A DNA stretch of 64,000 nucleotides from JAJACP01 sp964350245 (lineage in GTDB: Bacteria; Chlamydiota; Chlamydiia; Chlamydiales; JAAKFR01): the NCBI GenBank assembly GCA_964350245.1, contig CAYGJC010000009.1:16811-80810 (forward strand), read 5' to 3'. The position numbers and the translations under genes were made by a program. Within the stretch, counting starts at the first letter, position 1; every line of letters starts with the position of its first letter. Positions 34,950-43,374 of this stretch are shown here, one piece after another. The notes under the pieces were generated by a model, which was not told where the DNA came from, did no database searches, and saw only the letters and a program-made list of their open reading frames with translations.

Positions 34950-35907
34950 ACAAACAATCTTAATTGCCGGCGCTGAGGGGATGGTGGGCAGTGCCATGGT
35001 CCGTCTTTTAGGTAGGCACGGATACACAAACCTACTCACACCCCCAAGGGCAGCTCTGGACTATACTAATCAAGTAGCTGTAAGAGAGTATTTGGCTACT
35101 CATAGACCTGATGTCGTGGTGGTTGCGGCTGCAAAAGTGGGGGGCATTTATGCGAACATGACCTATCCGGCTGAGTTTATCTACACAAATTTGATGATCG
35201 CTTCCAACTTGATTCATGAGTCTTATCAGATGGGTGTTCAACGGCTTCTTTATCTTGGTAGCACGTGTATCTATCCGCGCGAAGCCCCACAGCCCATTCC
35301 TGAAGAGGCGCTTTTGACAGGACCCTTAGAGAAAACCAATGAGGCGTATGCGCTTGCCAAAATTGCGGGAATCAAGCTTTGTGAATACTACCGCCGGCAA
35401 TATGGGTGCCACTACATTTCGGCGATGCCGACTAATCTATATGGACCGGGCGACACCTATCATTCTGAAAATGCGCATGTGATTCCGGCTTTGATTCGCC
35501 GCTTTCACGAGGCAAAGCTAGCCAATCTTCCGGAAGTTTCTATTTGGGGAACAGGAAAGGCCTTGCGAGAGTTTCTTTACGTAGAGGATTTAGCGGAGGC
35601 ATGTCTATTTCTTTTGCAGCACTATGATGCGCCTGAGCAGATCAATGTCGGTTCCGATGAGGAGGTCACAATCTTAGATGTAGCTAAAGAGATTGCTGAG
35701 GTCGTCGGTTATCAGGGGAATCTTGTTCAGGATCTCTCCAAGCCGGATGGGACGCCGCGGAAGAAAACGGATACCACCCGCATTAACCGGATGGGGTGGC
35801 GACCTAAGATCTCTCTTCGTGAGGGACTCGAGCAGAGTTATTCCGATTATCAGCGGCTTTTGCACGGTGCAGATCGAAATACATCCGTTCAGCCCGCTGA
35901 GCGTTGA
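34927..35907 (+). CDS. fcl: GDP-L-fucose synthase-like NAD(P)-dependent epimerase/reductase
   Basis: 326 aa short-chain dehydrogenase of the extended type. The cofactor loop is AGAEGMVGSA (14-23), the catalytic set is Ser112, Tyr141 and Lys145 (YALAK), and NLYGPGDTYH and REFLYVEDLA are Fcl/WcaG motifs. The enzyme converts GDP-4-keto-6-deoxy-mannose to GDP-L-fucose for surface glycans. The partner dehydratase gmd is not in this window. The start lacks a Shine-Dalgarno and overlaps lgt by 23 bases. Its last 104 bases overlap the convergent gene at 35804, the longest such overlap in the window. A related sugar epimerase is the alternative. Confidence 0.88.
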   Translation: MQNYLHPEQTILIAGAEGMVGSAMVRLLGRHGYTNLLTPPRAALDYTNQVAVREYLATHRPDVVVVAAAKVGGIYANMTYPAEFIYTNLMIASNLIHESYQMGVQRLLYLGSTCIYPREAPQPIPEEALLTGPLEKTNEAYALAKIAGIKLCEYYRRQYGCHYISAMPTNLYGPGDTYHSENAHVIPALIRRFHEAKLANLPEVSIWGTGKALREFLYVEDLAEACLFLLQHYDAPEQINVGSDEEVTILDVAKEIAEVVGYQGNLVQDLSKPDGTPRKKTDTTRINRMGWRPKISLREGLEQSYSDYQRLLHGADRNTSVQPAER

Positions 35908-37198
35908 ATGGAAGTAGCGGAGTGCACGCTCTAAACAGCTTTTCTATCTGTTGCAGAGCAGACTGTTCATCGAGTTCCCAGTTGTCATCTTCGGCAAGGC
36001 ATTCATGTGCATACCAGTCTACCAGAGCATCAACGTGGGACTGAATCTTCTGCTCTCTACGATGATTGAGCCACCAGATCTTATACAACCAGGTTGCTGC
36101 TGCCAAACGAGGTGTTGGGTCACATTCATCAAAAAAATCGAGTATCAGTTGGTGGACAGCTTCGCTTTTCGATGTGTGGAGGGGAAGGGCATCTAAATGT
36201 TCAAAGGCAACCTCTAAAAGTGCAGACTCTTCAAACAGAGGAAGGACTCCATAGGAAAGTGGAGAAACCTCTTCCCACAAATCTAGGGAGAGGTGCACAC
36301 TCTGTTTTTTTCTTTGATCGTTTAGCAGCTCTTCTACGGATAGTTTGAAGTTAGTCAGCACTTGTATCCACATCTCTTCTCCAAAACATTCAGAGACTTG
36401 ATAAAGCTTAAAGAATAACTGAGAAAGGACCGATTCATCTAATGCATCAGTTCCATCGTCTATCGTCTTTGAAATCAACAAAAGAGCACTTTCTTTCTGG
36501 CACTCTTCAAAGAGCTGCTGTTTGAATTCTGTGCCCTGTAGCGGATCAATACATGAATCTACAAATTGGGTGATGTAGAGAAAACAATGATCCTCGGGCG
36601 TCGTTAAGATTCTTGCTGGATCTTTGAGATAATCGCAGAGTTTCTGAGTAAAACGAGCGCCAAAGCTTAATTGATCAAAAGAATAAGAACATTGATTCGC
36701 CAATCTAATCAGAAAGCAGAGGTCATCCACAAAGGTAAAGCTGATGGAGAAGAAGGGATTTTTCTCGAGGTTGGTTCGAATCACCTGGCCTACGTGAAAG
36801 CCCTTTTTTTGTGCTACATAGGCACGTGCTTCTGGATAGCAACATCTGCCCATTACCTCTTTCACATGTTCATAGCCGATGTGGAGAAGAACCGAGAGTA
36901 GAGGAGTTGTGAGTAGCTGCTCGGTTATCGTAATCCCCTTTTCATCAAAATCAGTGGAAAGTAAAGCCTCTTTTAGGTTTGAGCGCCACCCATGGGGAGG
37001 GTGAACGTCCCAAAGGTTAACGGGCATCTTCAGCGTATCGGATGGTAGAAGATCAAAGACAACTGAAGCGCAAATAGAGCCAATTGGATGGTGTCGATCG
37101 CGGGCATCTTTGGAAAGAGTGGTTTGTCGCTCTTTGCATCTTTCAGGTACCCAGTGAGTGGGAGAAAATGGCTGAGACGAGGGGATGCTGTTAGCCAT
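35804..37198 (-). CDS. Hypothetical protein, tandem paralogue B
   Basis: About 464 aa from ATG 37198, the start that best lines up with the paralogue; ATG 37228 or GTG 37255 are possible. Soluble, mostly helical, no signal peptide. It shares with the neighbour at 37191-38531 the segments VIRTNLEKNPF, a DLLP near the N terminus, a central SYGVLPLFE and a C-terminal block with AAATWLYKIWWLNH, ALVDWYAHE and TPLLPFNAQRAE. These shared blocks are conserved in order, so the two are clearly duplicates. Function unknown. The start overlaps the stop of the paralogue by 8 bases; the end overlaps fcl by 104. Confidence 0.6.
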   Translation of the reverse strand: MANSIPSSQPFSPTHWVPERCKERQTTLSKDARDRHHPIGSICASVVFDLLPSDTLKMPVNLWDVHPPHGWRSNLKEALLSTDFDEKGITITEQLLTTPLLSVLLHIGYEHVKEVMGRCCYPEARAYVAQKKGFHVGQVIRTNLEKNPFFSISFTFVDDLCFLIRLANQCSYSFDQLSFGARFTQKLCDYLKDPARILTTPEDHCFLYITQFVDSCIDPLQGTEFKQQLFEECQKESALLLISKTIDDGTDALDESVLSQLFFKLYQVSECFGEEMWIQVLTNFKLSVEELLNDQRKKQSVHLSLDLWEEVSPLSYGVLPLFEESALLEVAFEHLDALPLHTSKSEAVHQLILDFFDECDPTPRLAAATWLYKIWWLNHRREQKIQSHVDALVDWYAHECLAEDDNWELDEQSALQQIEKLFRACTPLLPFNAQRAERMYFDLHRAKAADNRNNSARVPHEERS

Positions 37199-38531
37199 CT
37201 CCATCCAGATCTTTTCTATGTTGATCATGTAATCTGAAGTGCGTCTGTTCAGCACGGAGCCGGCTAAAAGGCAGAAGAGGAAAATCAGAGCGAAATTGCG
37301 CTTCTACCCAAGTGGATACGGCGTCTCGCTCCTGGTTCCAATTTCCTTTATCGACTAGATAATCATGCACGTACCAGTCAACTAGCCGATCGGTATAGGA
37401 AATGTTTTTTTCTTTTCTGGTGCGGTCAAACCACCAAGCTTTATAGAGCCAGGTTGCCGCTCTTAAACGGTTTTTTTTCGGATGCTTACAATCCAAGCAC
37501 GCTTCACTGAGCTCAGAGATGGCATCCATGTGTCCGTAAAGGCAGTTGTGTGCTTCAAAAAAAGCGAAGGCATTTGTGACTATCGGGTTTTTGACAAGTA
37601 GGGGGCAGCTGCCGTAGGCCACAGGAGCACTGGCTAGCCAAAGGGAGTGATATATCTGACCACTCTCTTTTGGACGTGTGCCATTAGGTTTGTTTTGGAA
37701 AGAATCTGCAAGGCGGGAAGTGATTTTTTCCGGCATCTCCTTACCAAAACAGGCGGAAATGTAAGCGAGATCTGTCATCAAGGAGGTAAGATCTACGGTT
37801 TCAAGATTTGTGTTTTCTATCAGATTACGGCAAAGCGTTTGTTGATCGGGAGTCAGTTTCAAAGAAAGTTCCGGAGAATGAGTCGTGTGATCGGATGCGG
37901 CTCCCCCTGTCCCCTGAGCGGGTAAGCTGGGATGTTTCAGTAAATCGATCAGTTGGATGAGGTAAAGAAAGGAGTGATCTAAAGGATCGACATGAACAGG
38001 ACTGGAAACGCAGAGTTGCTGAAGAAACAGAGTCTGAATGTGGATCTGATCTACTGAAGGCATTTGGATTGAGGAGCTGTCACTTAAGCGACACAGATAG
38101 CTTAGGTCATGAGCAAAACTGAGTGGATTTTTTAAAAAGGGATTTCGTTCCAGATTATCACGAATGAGTCGTGTACAGTTGAGCGTATCTTTTGGAAGCT
38201 TTCCACGAGGGCATTTTTTTACGACATCATTGATGCGCTGATAGCTAATTGCGATCAAGGATTCAACAACTTGATCTGTTAGCTGCGCTCGAGTGACAAG
38301 ATTTCCCCCCGATTGTACCTTAAGTTTGATCAAGGCTGTCTTGAATGGAACTCGCCATTCCGCTTGTGGAGCCGAAGGCCAGCGTTTGGCAGACCGCGCC
38401 AGCAGTTCTTTCGGAAGAAGATCAAGAAGGATCTCCGAACAAGTGCGACACAAAGAACTTGTTTGGATAGCTGCATCTCTGAGCAAATGGAGCTGGCAAG
38501 AATTCAATCCACTTAAGCTATTTATAAACAT
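37191..38531 (-). CDS. Hypothetical protein, tandem paralogue A
   Basis: 446 aa, soluble and helical, beginning MFINSLSGLNSCQLHLLRDA. Segments shared with the downstream neighbour are LIRDNLERNPF, a CSEILLDLLP region, APVAYGSCPLL, and the C-terminal AAATWLYK-type block (here RAATWLYKAWWFDR, RLVDWYVHDYL, FPLLPFSRLRAEQ). The Trp-rich C-terminal block is the best-kept part. No known domain is recognised and no catalytic signature is apparent; the absence of a signal peptide and the tandem duplication fit an accessory or host-interaction family, which is only a guess. It lies between fcl and dnaA, breaking an otherwise chlamydial gene order. Confidence 0.65.
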   Translation of the reverse strand: MFINSLSGLNSCQLHLLRDAAIQTSSLCRTCSEILLDLLPKELLARSAKRWPSAPQAEWRVPFKTALIKLKVQSGGNLVTRAQLTDQVVESLIAISYQRINDVVKKCPRGKLPKDTLNCTRLIRDNLERNPFLKNPLSFAHDLSYLCRLSDSSSIQMPSVDQIHIQTLFLQQLCVSSPVHVDPLDHSFLYLIQLIDLLKHPSLPAQGTGGAASDHTTHSPELSLKLTPDQQTLCRNLIENTNLETVDLTSLMTDLAYISACFGKEMPEKITSRLADSFQNKPNGTRPKESGQIYHSLWLASAPVAYGSCPLLVKNPIVTNAFAFFEAHNCLYGHMDAISELSEACLDCKHPKKNRLRAATWLYKAWWFDRTRKEKNISYTDRLVDWYVHDYLVDKGNWNQERDAVSTWVEAQFRSDFPLLPFSRLRAEQTHFRLHDQHRKDLDGDG

Positions 38532-38562
38532 AAAAGAAGATTAATACATAAGTAATTGAAAA

Positions 38563-39960
38563 TCAACGACAATTTTCAAGAATTTTCAAAATCCCTTTGA
38601 CAGACCCTGCCATTTCATGATTTTTGGATTCTAATCCCTTTTGAATTTGTTTCACGGAGGCCATCACAGTCGAGTGGTCTCGCGCAAAAATATCTCCGAT
38701 TTTCATGAAAGGGAGGTTGAGTTCTTGTCGGCAAAGATGCATGGCGATTTGGCGGGGTAGAGCGCACTCACGAGCTTGTGATTTGCTTAAAATATCGTCC
38801 ATCCGAATTCCGTAAAATTCAGCTACGGTTCGAATGATTTTGCCGGGAGTGAGTACGGCTTTCTCTTCTTCTTGGATCAGATCAGCTAAGTAGTGTTCCG
38901 CAACTTTCAAAGAGAGAGGAAGAGAGGGGGGATTGCCCAGACCTTTGTTCAGATGCGTTCGGAGAATCAGGGCTTCCAGAGCGCGGATCAAATTTTTTGT
39001 GCTATTACCAAAGGTGTGAATCAGGAATTCTTTAACAGAGGTCTCCAAGGGGAAAGAAACCTTTTCCGCTTTTTGGAGCAAAATGGTCTCCATTTCTTCT
39101 TTTCCGGCCATGTGCAGAGGAATCACAATACCCCACTCAAAACGGCTAACCAGACGTGGTTCAATGAATTTGAGCTCTTGTGGAGGACAGGCTGCGCTTA
39201 AAATGATCTGTTTGTTTTCGACGTGTAGGGTGTTAAAAGTATGAAAAAGTTCTTCTTGAGTCGCTCCTTTGCGTGAGAAGACTTCGATATCATCGATCAA
39301 TAGGGCATCAACATTACGGTAAGCTTTTCGAAAGGCCTGCATCTCTCCACTGCGGATGGCTCCCACAACATGCTCAGTGAAGGTATTGGCTCGCACATAG
39401 AGTACTTTTTTCCCTGACTCTTTGAGCTTGTTTGCTGTTGCCATCATCAAGTGGGTTTTTCCTGTTCCTGAGCGCCCGAATAGATAAATGGGGTTGAAAG
39501 AGAGAGACTCAGCCTGAGAATCAACGGGTTGCAGGGTTTCAGAGTTAATAGCACAACTCTCGCAGAGCAATTTATAAGCTAGAAGATTGTTAGATGAAGA
39601 GACATACGTTTCAAACTGCGATTGGGAGTCTAGTTCATCGAAGTTGAGTTGAAAAGCCGGTGCTGTAAAAGAAGCCGGAGCCTGTTTTTTACGTCGCTGG
39701 GGTGTCTTTTCTCCATCGCCTTGCTGCGCGGAGACGGCAATATGCACCTTGATCTGTTTATGATTATTGTTGAAAAGACGCGTCTGCACACGGTGGCGCA
39801 TATGCTCCTCAAACCAGATTGACTTGAAAGAATCGGAGGCTTCAAGGTAGAGATTGCAGGCATCGAAGCGGACAATTTGCAAAGGACGGAGCCACTTATC
39901 TACGGTCTCTTTTCCGAGTTCCTTCTCCTGCTGTGTGAGGAATTCTTCCCAAGCGCGCAT
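38563..39960 (-). CDS. dnaA: Chromosomal replication initiator DnaA
   Basis: 465 aa. Domain I (about 1-75), a short linker, and the AAA+ domain with Walker A GRSGTGKT (162-169) and Walker B LLIDDIE (220-226). Domain IV ends with the DNA-binding signature IFARDHSTVMASV preceded by CRQELNLPFMKIGD, which reads DnaA boxes. Sensor 1 reads ILSAACPP, where E. coli has TSDRPP. Chlamydiae usually have two DnaA paralogues; this is one. I see no cluster of DnaA boxes in the short intergenic gaps on either side. Gene order with yidC and lgt matches C. trachomatis CT250-CT252 from memory. Confidence 0.94.
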   Translation of the reverse strand: MRAWEEFLTQQEKELGKETVDKWLRPLQIVRFDACNLYLEASDSFKSIWFEEHMRHRVQTRLFNNNHKQIKVHIAVSAQQGDGEKTPQRRKKQAPASFTAPAFQLNFDELDSQSQFETYVSSSNNLLAYKLLCESCAINSETLQPVDSQAESLSFNPIYLFGRSGTGKTHLMMATANKLKESGKKVLYVRANTFTEHVVGAIRSGEMQAFRKAYRNVDALLIDDIEVFSRKGATQEELFHTFNTLHVENKQIILSAACPPQELKFIEPRLVSRFEWGIVIPLHMAGKEEMETILLQKAEKVSFPLETSVKEFLIHTFGNSTKNLIRALEALILRTHLNKGLGNPPSLPLSLKVAEHYLADLIQEEEKAVLTPGKIIRTVAEFYGIRMDDILSKSQARECALPRQIAMHLCRQELNLPFMKIGDIFARDHSTVMASVKQIQKGLESKNHEMAGSVKGILKILENCR

Positions 39961-40016
39961 GATCTATAGACACCTTTTACCTGTTTATACTTCATAACGC
40001 CTTTGACAGAAAAATT

Positions 40017-42428
40017 CTACAACTTCTTTTTCTCTGGTACAATTAATTCTGGTTGCTTGAATTTTTTGTCTAAAATGCGGTTTGTAATCAACTGCTGAAC
40101 GATTCCGAGGAGCATTGATGAGAGCCAGTAGAGGTTCAAACCAGAGGGGAAATGGTAGAACATCACCATGAAGACAACAGTCATTATGGTTCCCATTGTT
40201 TTCTGCTGCCTCTGTTGATCGGTCATCTGATTGGGATCTTTTGGCGCTGTAGAGGTCAGTCTCTGCTGGAAGAACATGACCACACCAAGCAATATCGGAA
40301 GCAGGTGAAATTGATTACCAATAAAGAAAATCGGTGCTTTCCACTGGAAGAGCACGTCGGGAGCGGTTAGGTCATTGATCCACCCCGGAATGAAAACGGC
40401 CCCTCGCAGCTGGAATGAGGACTTCAGCAAATCGAACATGGCAATCAGAAAAGGAATCTGAATCACGACAGGAATACAGCCCGTGAAGGGATTGACCTTC
40501 TTTTCTCGGTAAAGCGCCATGATCTCCACTTGCGCTTTTTTGGGCTCTTTTTTGTATTTCTTCTGAATCGCTTGAATCTGCGGGGAGAGCAGTTGCATGC
40601 GCCGCATGGACTTAATCGACCACGCATTGAGAGGATAGAGCAGCACGCGCAAGAAAATAGTCAACAGGATGATCGAAAAGCCCCATGAGTGAGTGATGCT
40701 ATAGAAAAACTTCATCACCACAAAGAGCAGTTTTGAAAAAGGCTCAGAGATGAAGGAGAACCATCCATAAAAGGTGCGGCAGGCAATGTAATCAGGGTTG
40801 TAACCGGTTGTTGGGTCAGAATAAATCCGATCCACCCGCTTCAAAATGCTCTCTTCAAAAGGGCCTGAGTAAATACGAAATTTAAGTGGCCCCCCTTTCG
40901 TAGGAATCGGAAGAAGAAGCTGATAGCCGGGGTATTTAGTGGCCGGGTAGGGATGGTATTCGGGATCGATCACCGAAAGGCGGGTGGGGACGACTGTGCC
41001 GGGGACGGCAGCTGCGCGATAGCCGGCTCCTATTTCGGTTAGCGGATCCATAATCATGCCCAAATAGCCATTTGAGTTCACAATCCAATCGGGGCTAACT
41101 GAGCTCACAGTGACCACTTCTTTTGCTTTTGGCAAAGAGAGTTTTTCTACCTCACCTTTTCCCTTTCTGGAGACACGGTATTGAATTTGGGGCGAAGAGG
41201 AGTTAGACATAATCTCTACCTCAGGAACACCTGAGGTGAGCCAAAGACCACGGCTATCGCCTTCCACGTTAATCGTAAGATCAAAAACGTAGGGCGCAGC
41301 ACTCTTTTCATCCGAAAGGGTATAGGTTTTGGTAATCTTTCGATGTGGCTGTGTGGCTTCAAAGACAATGGTGTTTTGGGTAAACTCTTTGACTGTATAG
41401 ACCAACTCTGCCATCTCAGGATAGTCAGATACCAAGTTGAGCGCATAGAATTGAGGTGCAATCGCCACTGTTTTTTTATTCCAAACACCACGCCGCAGCA
41501 GGGGGTAGTAACCACCGATGGTGTCAGGTTGGTGCACCTCATTGGAGTCCGGCGTTAGGTAGGGATGTGCAGGGAATCTGGCATTGGCTGGATAGTCCTC
41601 TGCGAGCGTACGGTCGAAGCCGATCTCGTTGACCACACTCTCTTGATCTTCCTTGCTCTTTAAAGGAAGATTGATTTCGGCAAGAGCGCCTCCCACGTTG
41701 GTGAAAACAAGCTGTTGGTAGTCATTTTCCAAAACATAGTATTTCTGCTCCTGGTCACCGGCCTGTAGGGCGGCTAGAGGCGCTTTTGCTTTAAACAGAC
41801 CTGTTAGATTCGGAAGTGTTTGTAGCTCCACAAAAGCTCCAGAGCGCCACTCATAAAAGCCAATTGGAAGCCATCCGCGGCTTGTTTTATACAAAGCAAG
41901 AGCATTTTCACTTAAGGGACCTAATGGGACTTCAACAACCCCGTCACGGTAGACACCAAGGTGCACCTGGGGAGTGTTATCGGCAGGAAACGTGATCAGT
42001 TGGACATCAAAGGTGTCCATTGGAGGTAGAGCGGCGATATCGAGAGGCTCAAACTTTTTTGGAGCATAGACGATAGGACCCCCTTTGACAACATTTTTGG
42101 TTTGAAGAGTCTGTGCTTGCTGGTTAACGAGCAGTGTTTCGGGAACTGAATCCTCCCAAGCCAGAGCAAGCGTGTTTCCTTCAACATTCACGCCATAAGT
42201 GAGCGTCTCACCATCTTCAGCAGTAAGTTCTACCAAGGGAAGATCAGCGCTTTTGGCTAGACGCTTTTCCATATTCACTTGTAGATCAGCTACTTTTTTG
42301 GCTTTTGCTGCCTCTTGCTGTTTGAGAATCTCGCGGTTTTTCTGATCTCTTTGCTGACTAAAGAAAAAATTGAGTCCGAAAAAAGTCGCTCCGACAACAA
42401 GTACAAATACAATCGTTCGTTTGTCCAT
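40017..42428 (-). CDS. yidC: Membrane protein insertase YidC, long chlamydial form
   Basis: 803 aa, much longer than E. coli YidC (548 aa). An N-terminal signal anchor (VFVLVVGATFFGLNFFF) is followed by a large periplasmic region (about 50-570) and a C-terminal five-helix insertase domain from about 575 (SITHSWGFSIILLTIFLR, SIKSMRRMQLLSP, NPFTGCIPVVIQIPFLIA). The extended periplasmic part is typical of chlamydial YidC. It inserts proteins in the inner membrane, alone or with Sec. It lies 56 bases upstream of dnaA on the same strand, with no terminator between. Confidence 0.95.
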   Translation of the reverse strand: MDKRTIVFVLVVGATFFGLNFFFSQQRDQKNREILKQQEAAKAKKVADLQVNMEKRLAKSADLPLVELTAEDGETLTYGVNVEGNTLALAWEDSVPETLLVNQQAQTLQTKNVVKGGPIVYAPKKFEPLDIAALPPMDTFDVQLITFPADNTPQVHLGVYRDGVVEVPLGPLSENALALYKTSRGWLPIGFYEWRSGAFVELQTLPNLTGLFKAKAPLAALQAGDQEQKYYVLENDYQQLVFTNVGGALAEINLPLKSKEDQESVVNEIGFDRTLAEDYPANARFPAHPYLTPDSNEVHQPDTIGGYYPLLRRGVWNKKTVAIAPQFYALNLVSDYPEMAELVYTVKEFTQNTIVFEATQPHRKITKTYTLSDEKSAAPYVFDLTINVEGDSRGLWLTSGVPEVEIMSNSSSPQIQYRVSRKGKGEVEKLSLPKAKEVVTVSSVSPDWIVNSNGYLGMIMDPLTEIGAGYRAAAVPGTVVPTRLSVIDPEYHPYPATKYPGYQLLLPIPTKGGPLKFRIYSGPFEESILKRVDRIYSDPTTGYNPDYIACRTFYGWFSFISEPFSKLLFVVMKFFYSITHSWGFSIILLTIFLRVLLYPLNAWSIKSMRRMQLLSPQIQAIQKKYKKEPKKAQVEIMALYREKKVNPFTGCIPVVIQIPFLIAMFDLLKSSFQLRGAVFIPGWINDLTAPDVLFQWKAPIFFIGNQFHLLPILLGVVMFFQQRLTSTAPKDPNQMTDQQRQQKTMGTIMTVVFMVMFYHFPSGLNLYWLSSMLLGIVQQLITNRILDKKFKQPELIVPEKKKL

Positions 42429-42509
42429 ATCACTTTGAATGCTAGATAAAAATAGGAGTAGAGCCTACCAGATCCTAAAATATTGACAAAGGGCGTTTTT
42501 TCTGATCAT

Positions 42510-43373
42510 ATGAATGCGATGTATAAATCTATCTTAATAGCTCCTCTGCTTCTTGCTACGCCTGATATAAAAGAGACACTGGCTGTGCACCAAAAACAGT
42601 TGAACCAGACAACAGAGAAGCACATAAGGGGAGAGCTGCACTATAAACTCGCCTGCGCCTATTGCGCGGATCAGGAGATGGATCGGGCTTTTGAGCATTT
42701 TCTCATGGCTCTCAAAACAGTGGATGTGCTTCCTGTTCCTGAGATGGGCGCAGAAGAAAAAACGGTCTATGAGTCGGCTCTTGCCACCTACTTAAAGGGG
42801 GCGGGAAGTGATCCGGTTCGGTTGGCAGAAACCTTATGTGCTTCATACGGAGAACTGGCCACGACTCACCCCGATTGGATCCATTTAAATTTTTTGATCG
42901 CAACGGCACTAGCTAACTTAGGGCAATTTGAAGATTTTTTTGCGCGGTTCTACAAGGGCTATTCTTTTCTTGGCGAGACCTTTTTAGCTTTTAAAACACG
43001 GGGAATTCTTTACCTGCGTCTCTCACAGCACACCCCTTCAATGAAAGAGAGAGGTCGGTATCAAAAAGAGGCGTCTCTTTGCTTGGAAGAAGCGCTGAAT
43101 CGAAATCCAAAAGATGGTAGTCTATATAAAGTCTTGATTTTTCTTGCAAAGGATGAGAAAAAGGACTCCCTTGTGCTTCACTATTTGCAAAAGATTGTCG
43201 AAAATGGAGCCCACATTGCGCGGGCAGATATTTATGAGTATGTGCGCGAGGCTGTGGCGCAAGAAAAGAGTGCGCTGGCCCAACAGATCATCGACCTAGC
43301 CCAAAGAGAGTATGCCTTTAGTCGCTCCATTTCGGCTGCACAAGAGTATTTAAATCAATGTATTAGAGGGTAG
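42510..43373 (+). CDS. TPR-like helical protein
   Basis: 287 aa from ATG 42510; ATG 42519 is an alternative. The TTG at 42483 belongs to a TTGACA hexamer and is unlikely as a start. Helix pairs of about 34 residues resemble tetratricopeptide repeats (ELHYKLACAYCADQEMDRAFEHF and FLIATALANLGQFEDFF among them). Weak N-terminal hydrophobic stretch, possibly a signal peptide (SILIAPLLLATP). Such proteins act as scaffolds. It precedes the kinase-like gene by one base and likely forms an operon with it, so it may assist or recognise that protein. Confidence 0.7.
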   Translation: MNAMYKSILIAPLLLATPDIKETLAVHQKQLNQTTEKHIRGELHYKLACAYCADQEMDRAFEHFLMALKTVDVLPVPEMGAEEKTVYESALATYLKGAGSDPVRLAETLCASYGELATTHPDWIHLNFLIATALANLGQFEDFFARFYKGYSFLGETFLAFKTRGILYLRLSQHTPSMKERGRYQKEASLCLEEALNRNPKDGSLYKVLIFLAKDEKKDSLVLHYLQKIVENGAHIARADIYEYVREAVAQEKSALAQQIIDLAQREYAFSRSISAAQEYLNQCIRG

Positions 43374-43374
43374 T

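Noticed and set aside
38532..40016. Chromosomal origin next to dnaA
   Set aside because: The intergenic gaps flanking dnaA are 31 and 56 bases and show no cluster of DnaA boxes or AT-rich unwinding region.
42483..42511. TTGACA as the -35 of a promoter for the TPR gene
   Set aside because: No acceptable -10 at 16-18 bases (TCATAT is poor), so not listed as a promoter, although the hexamer rules out the TTG as a start codon.
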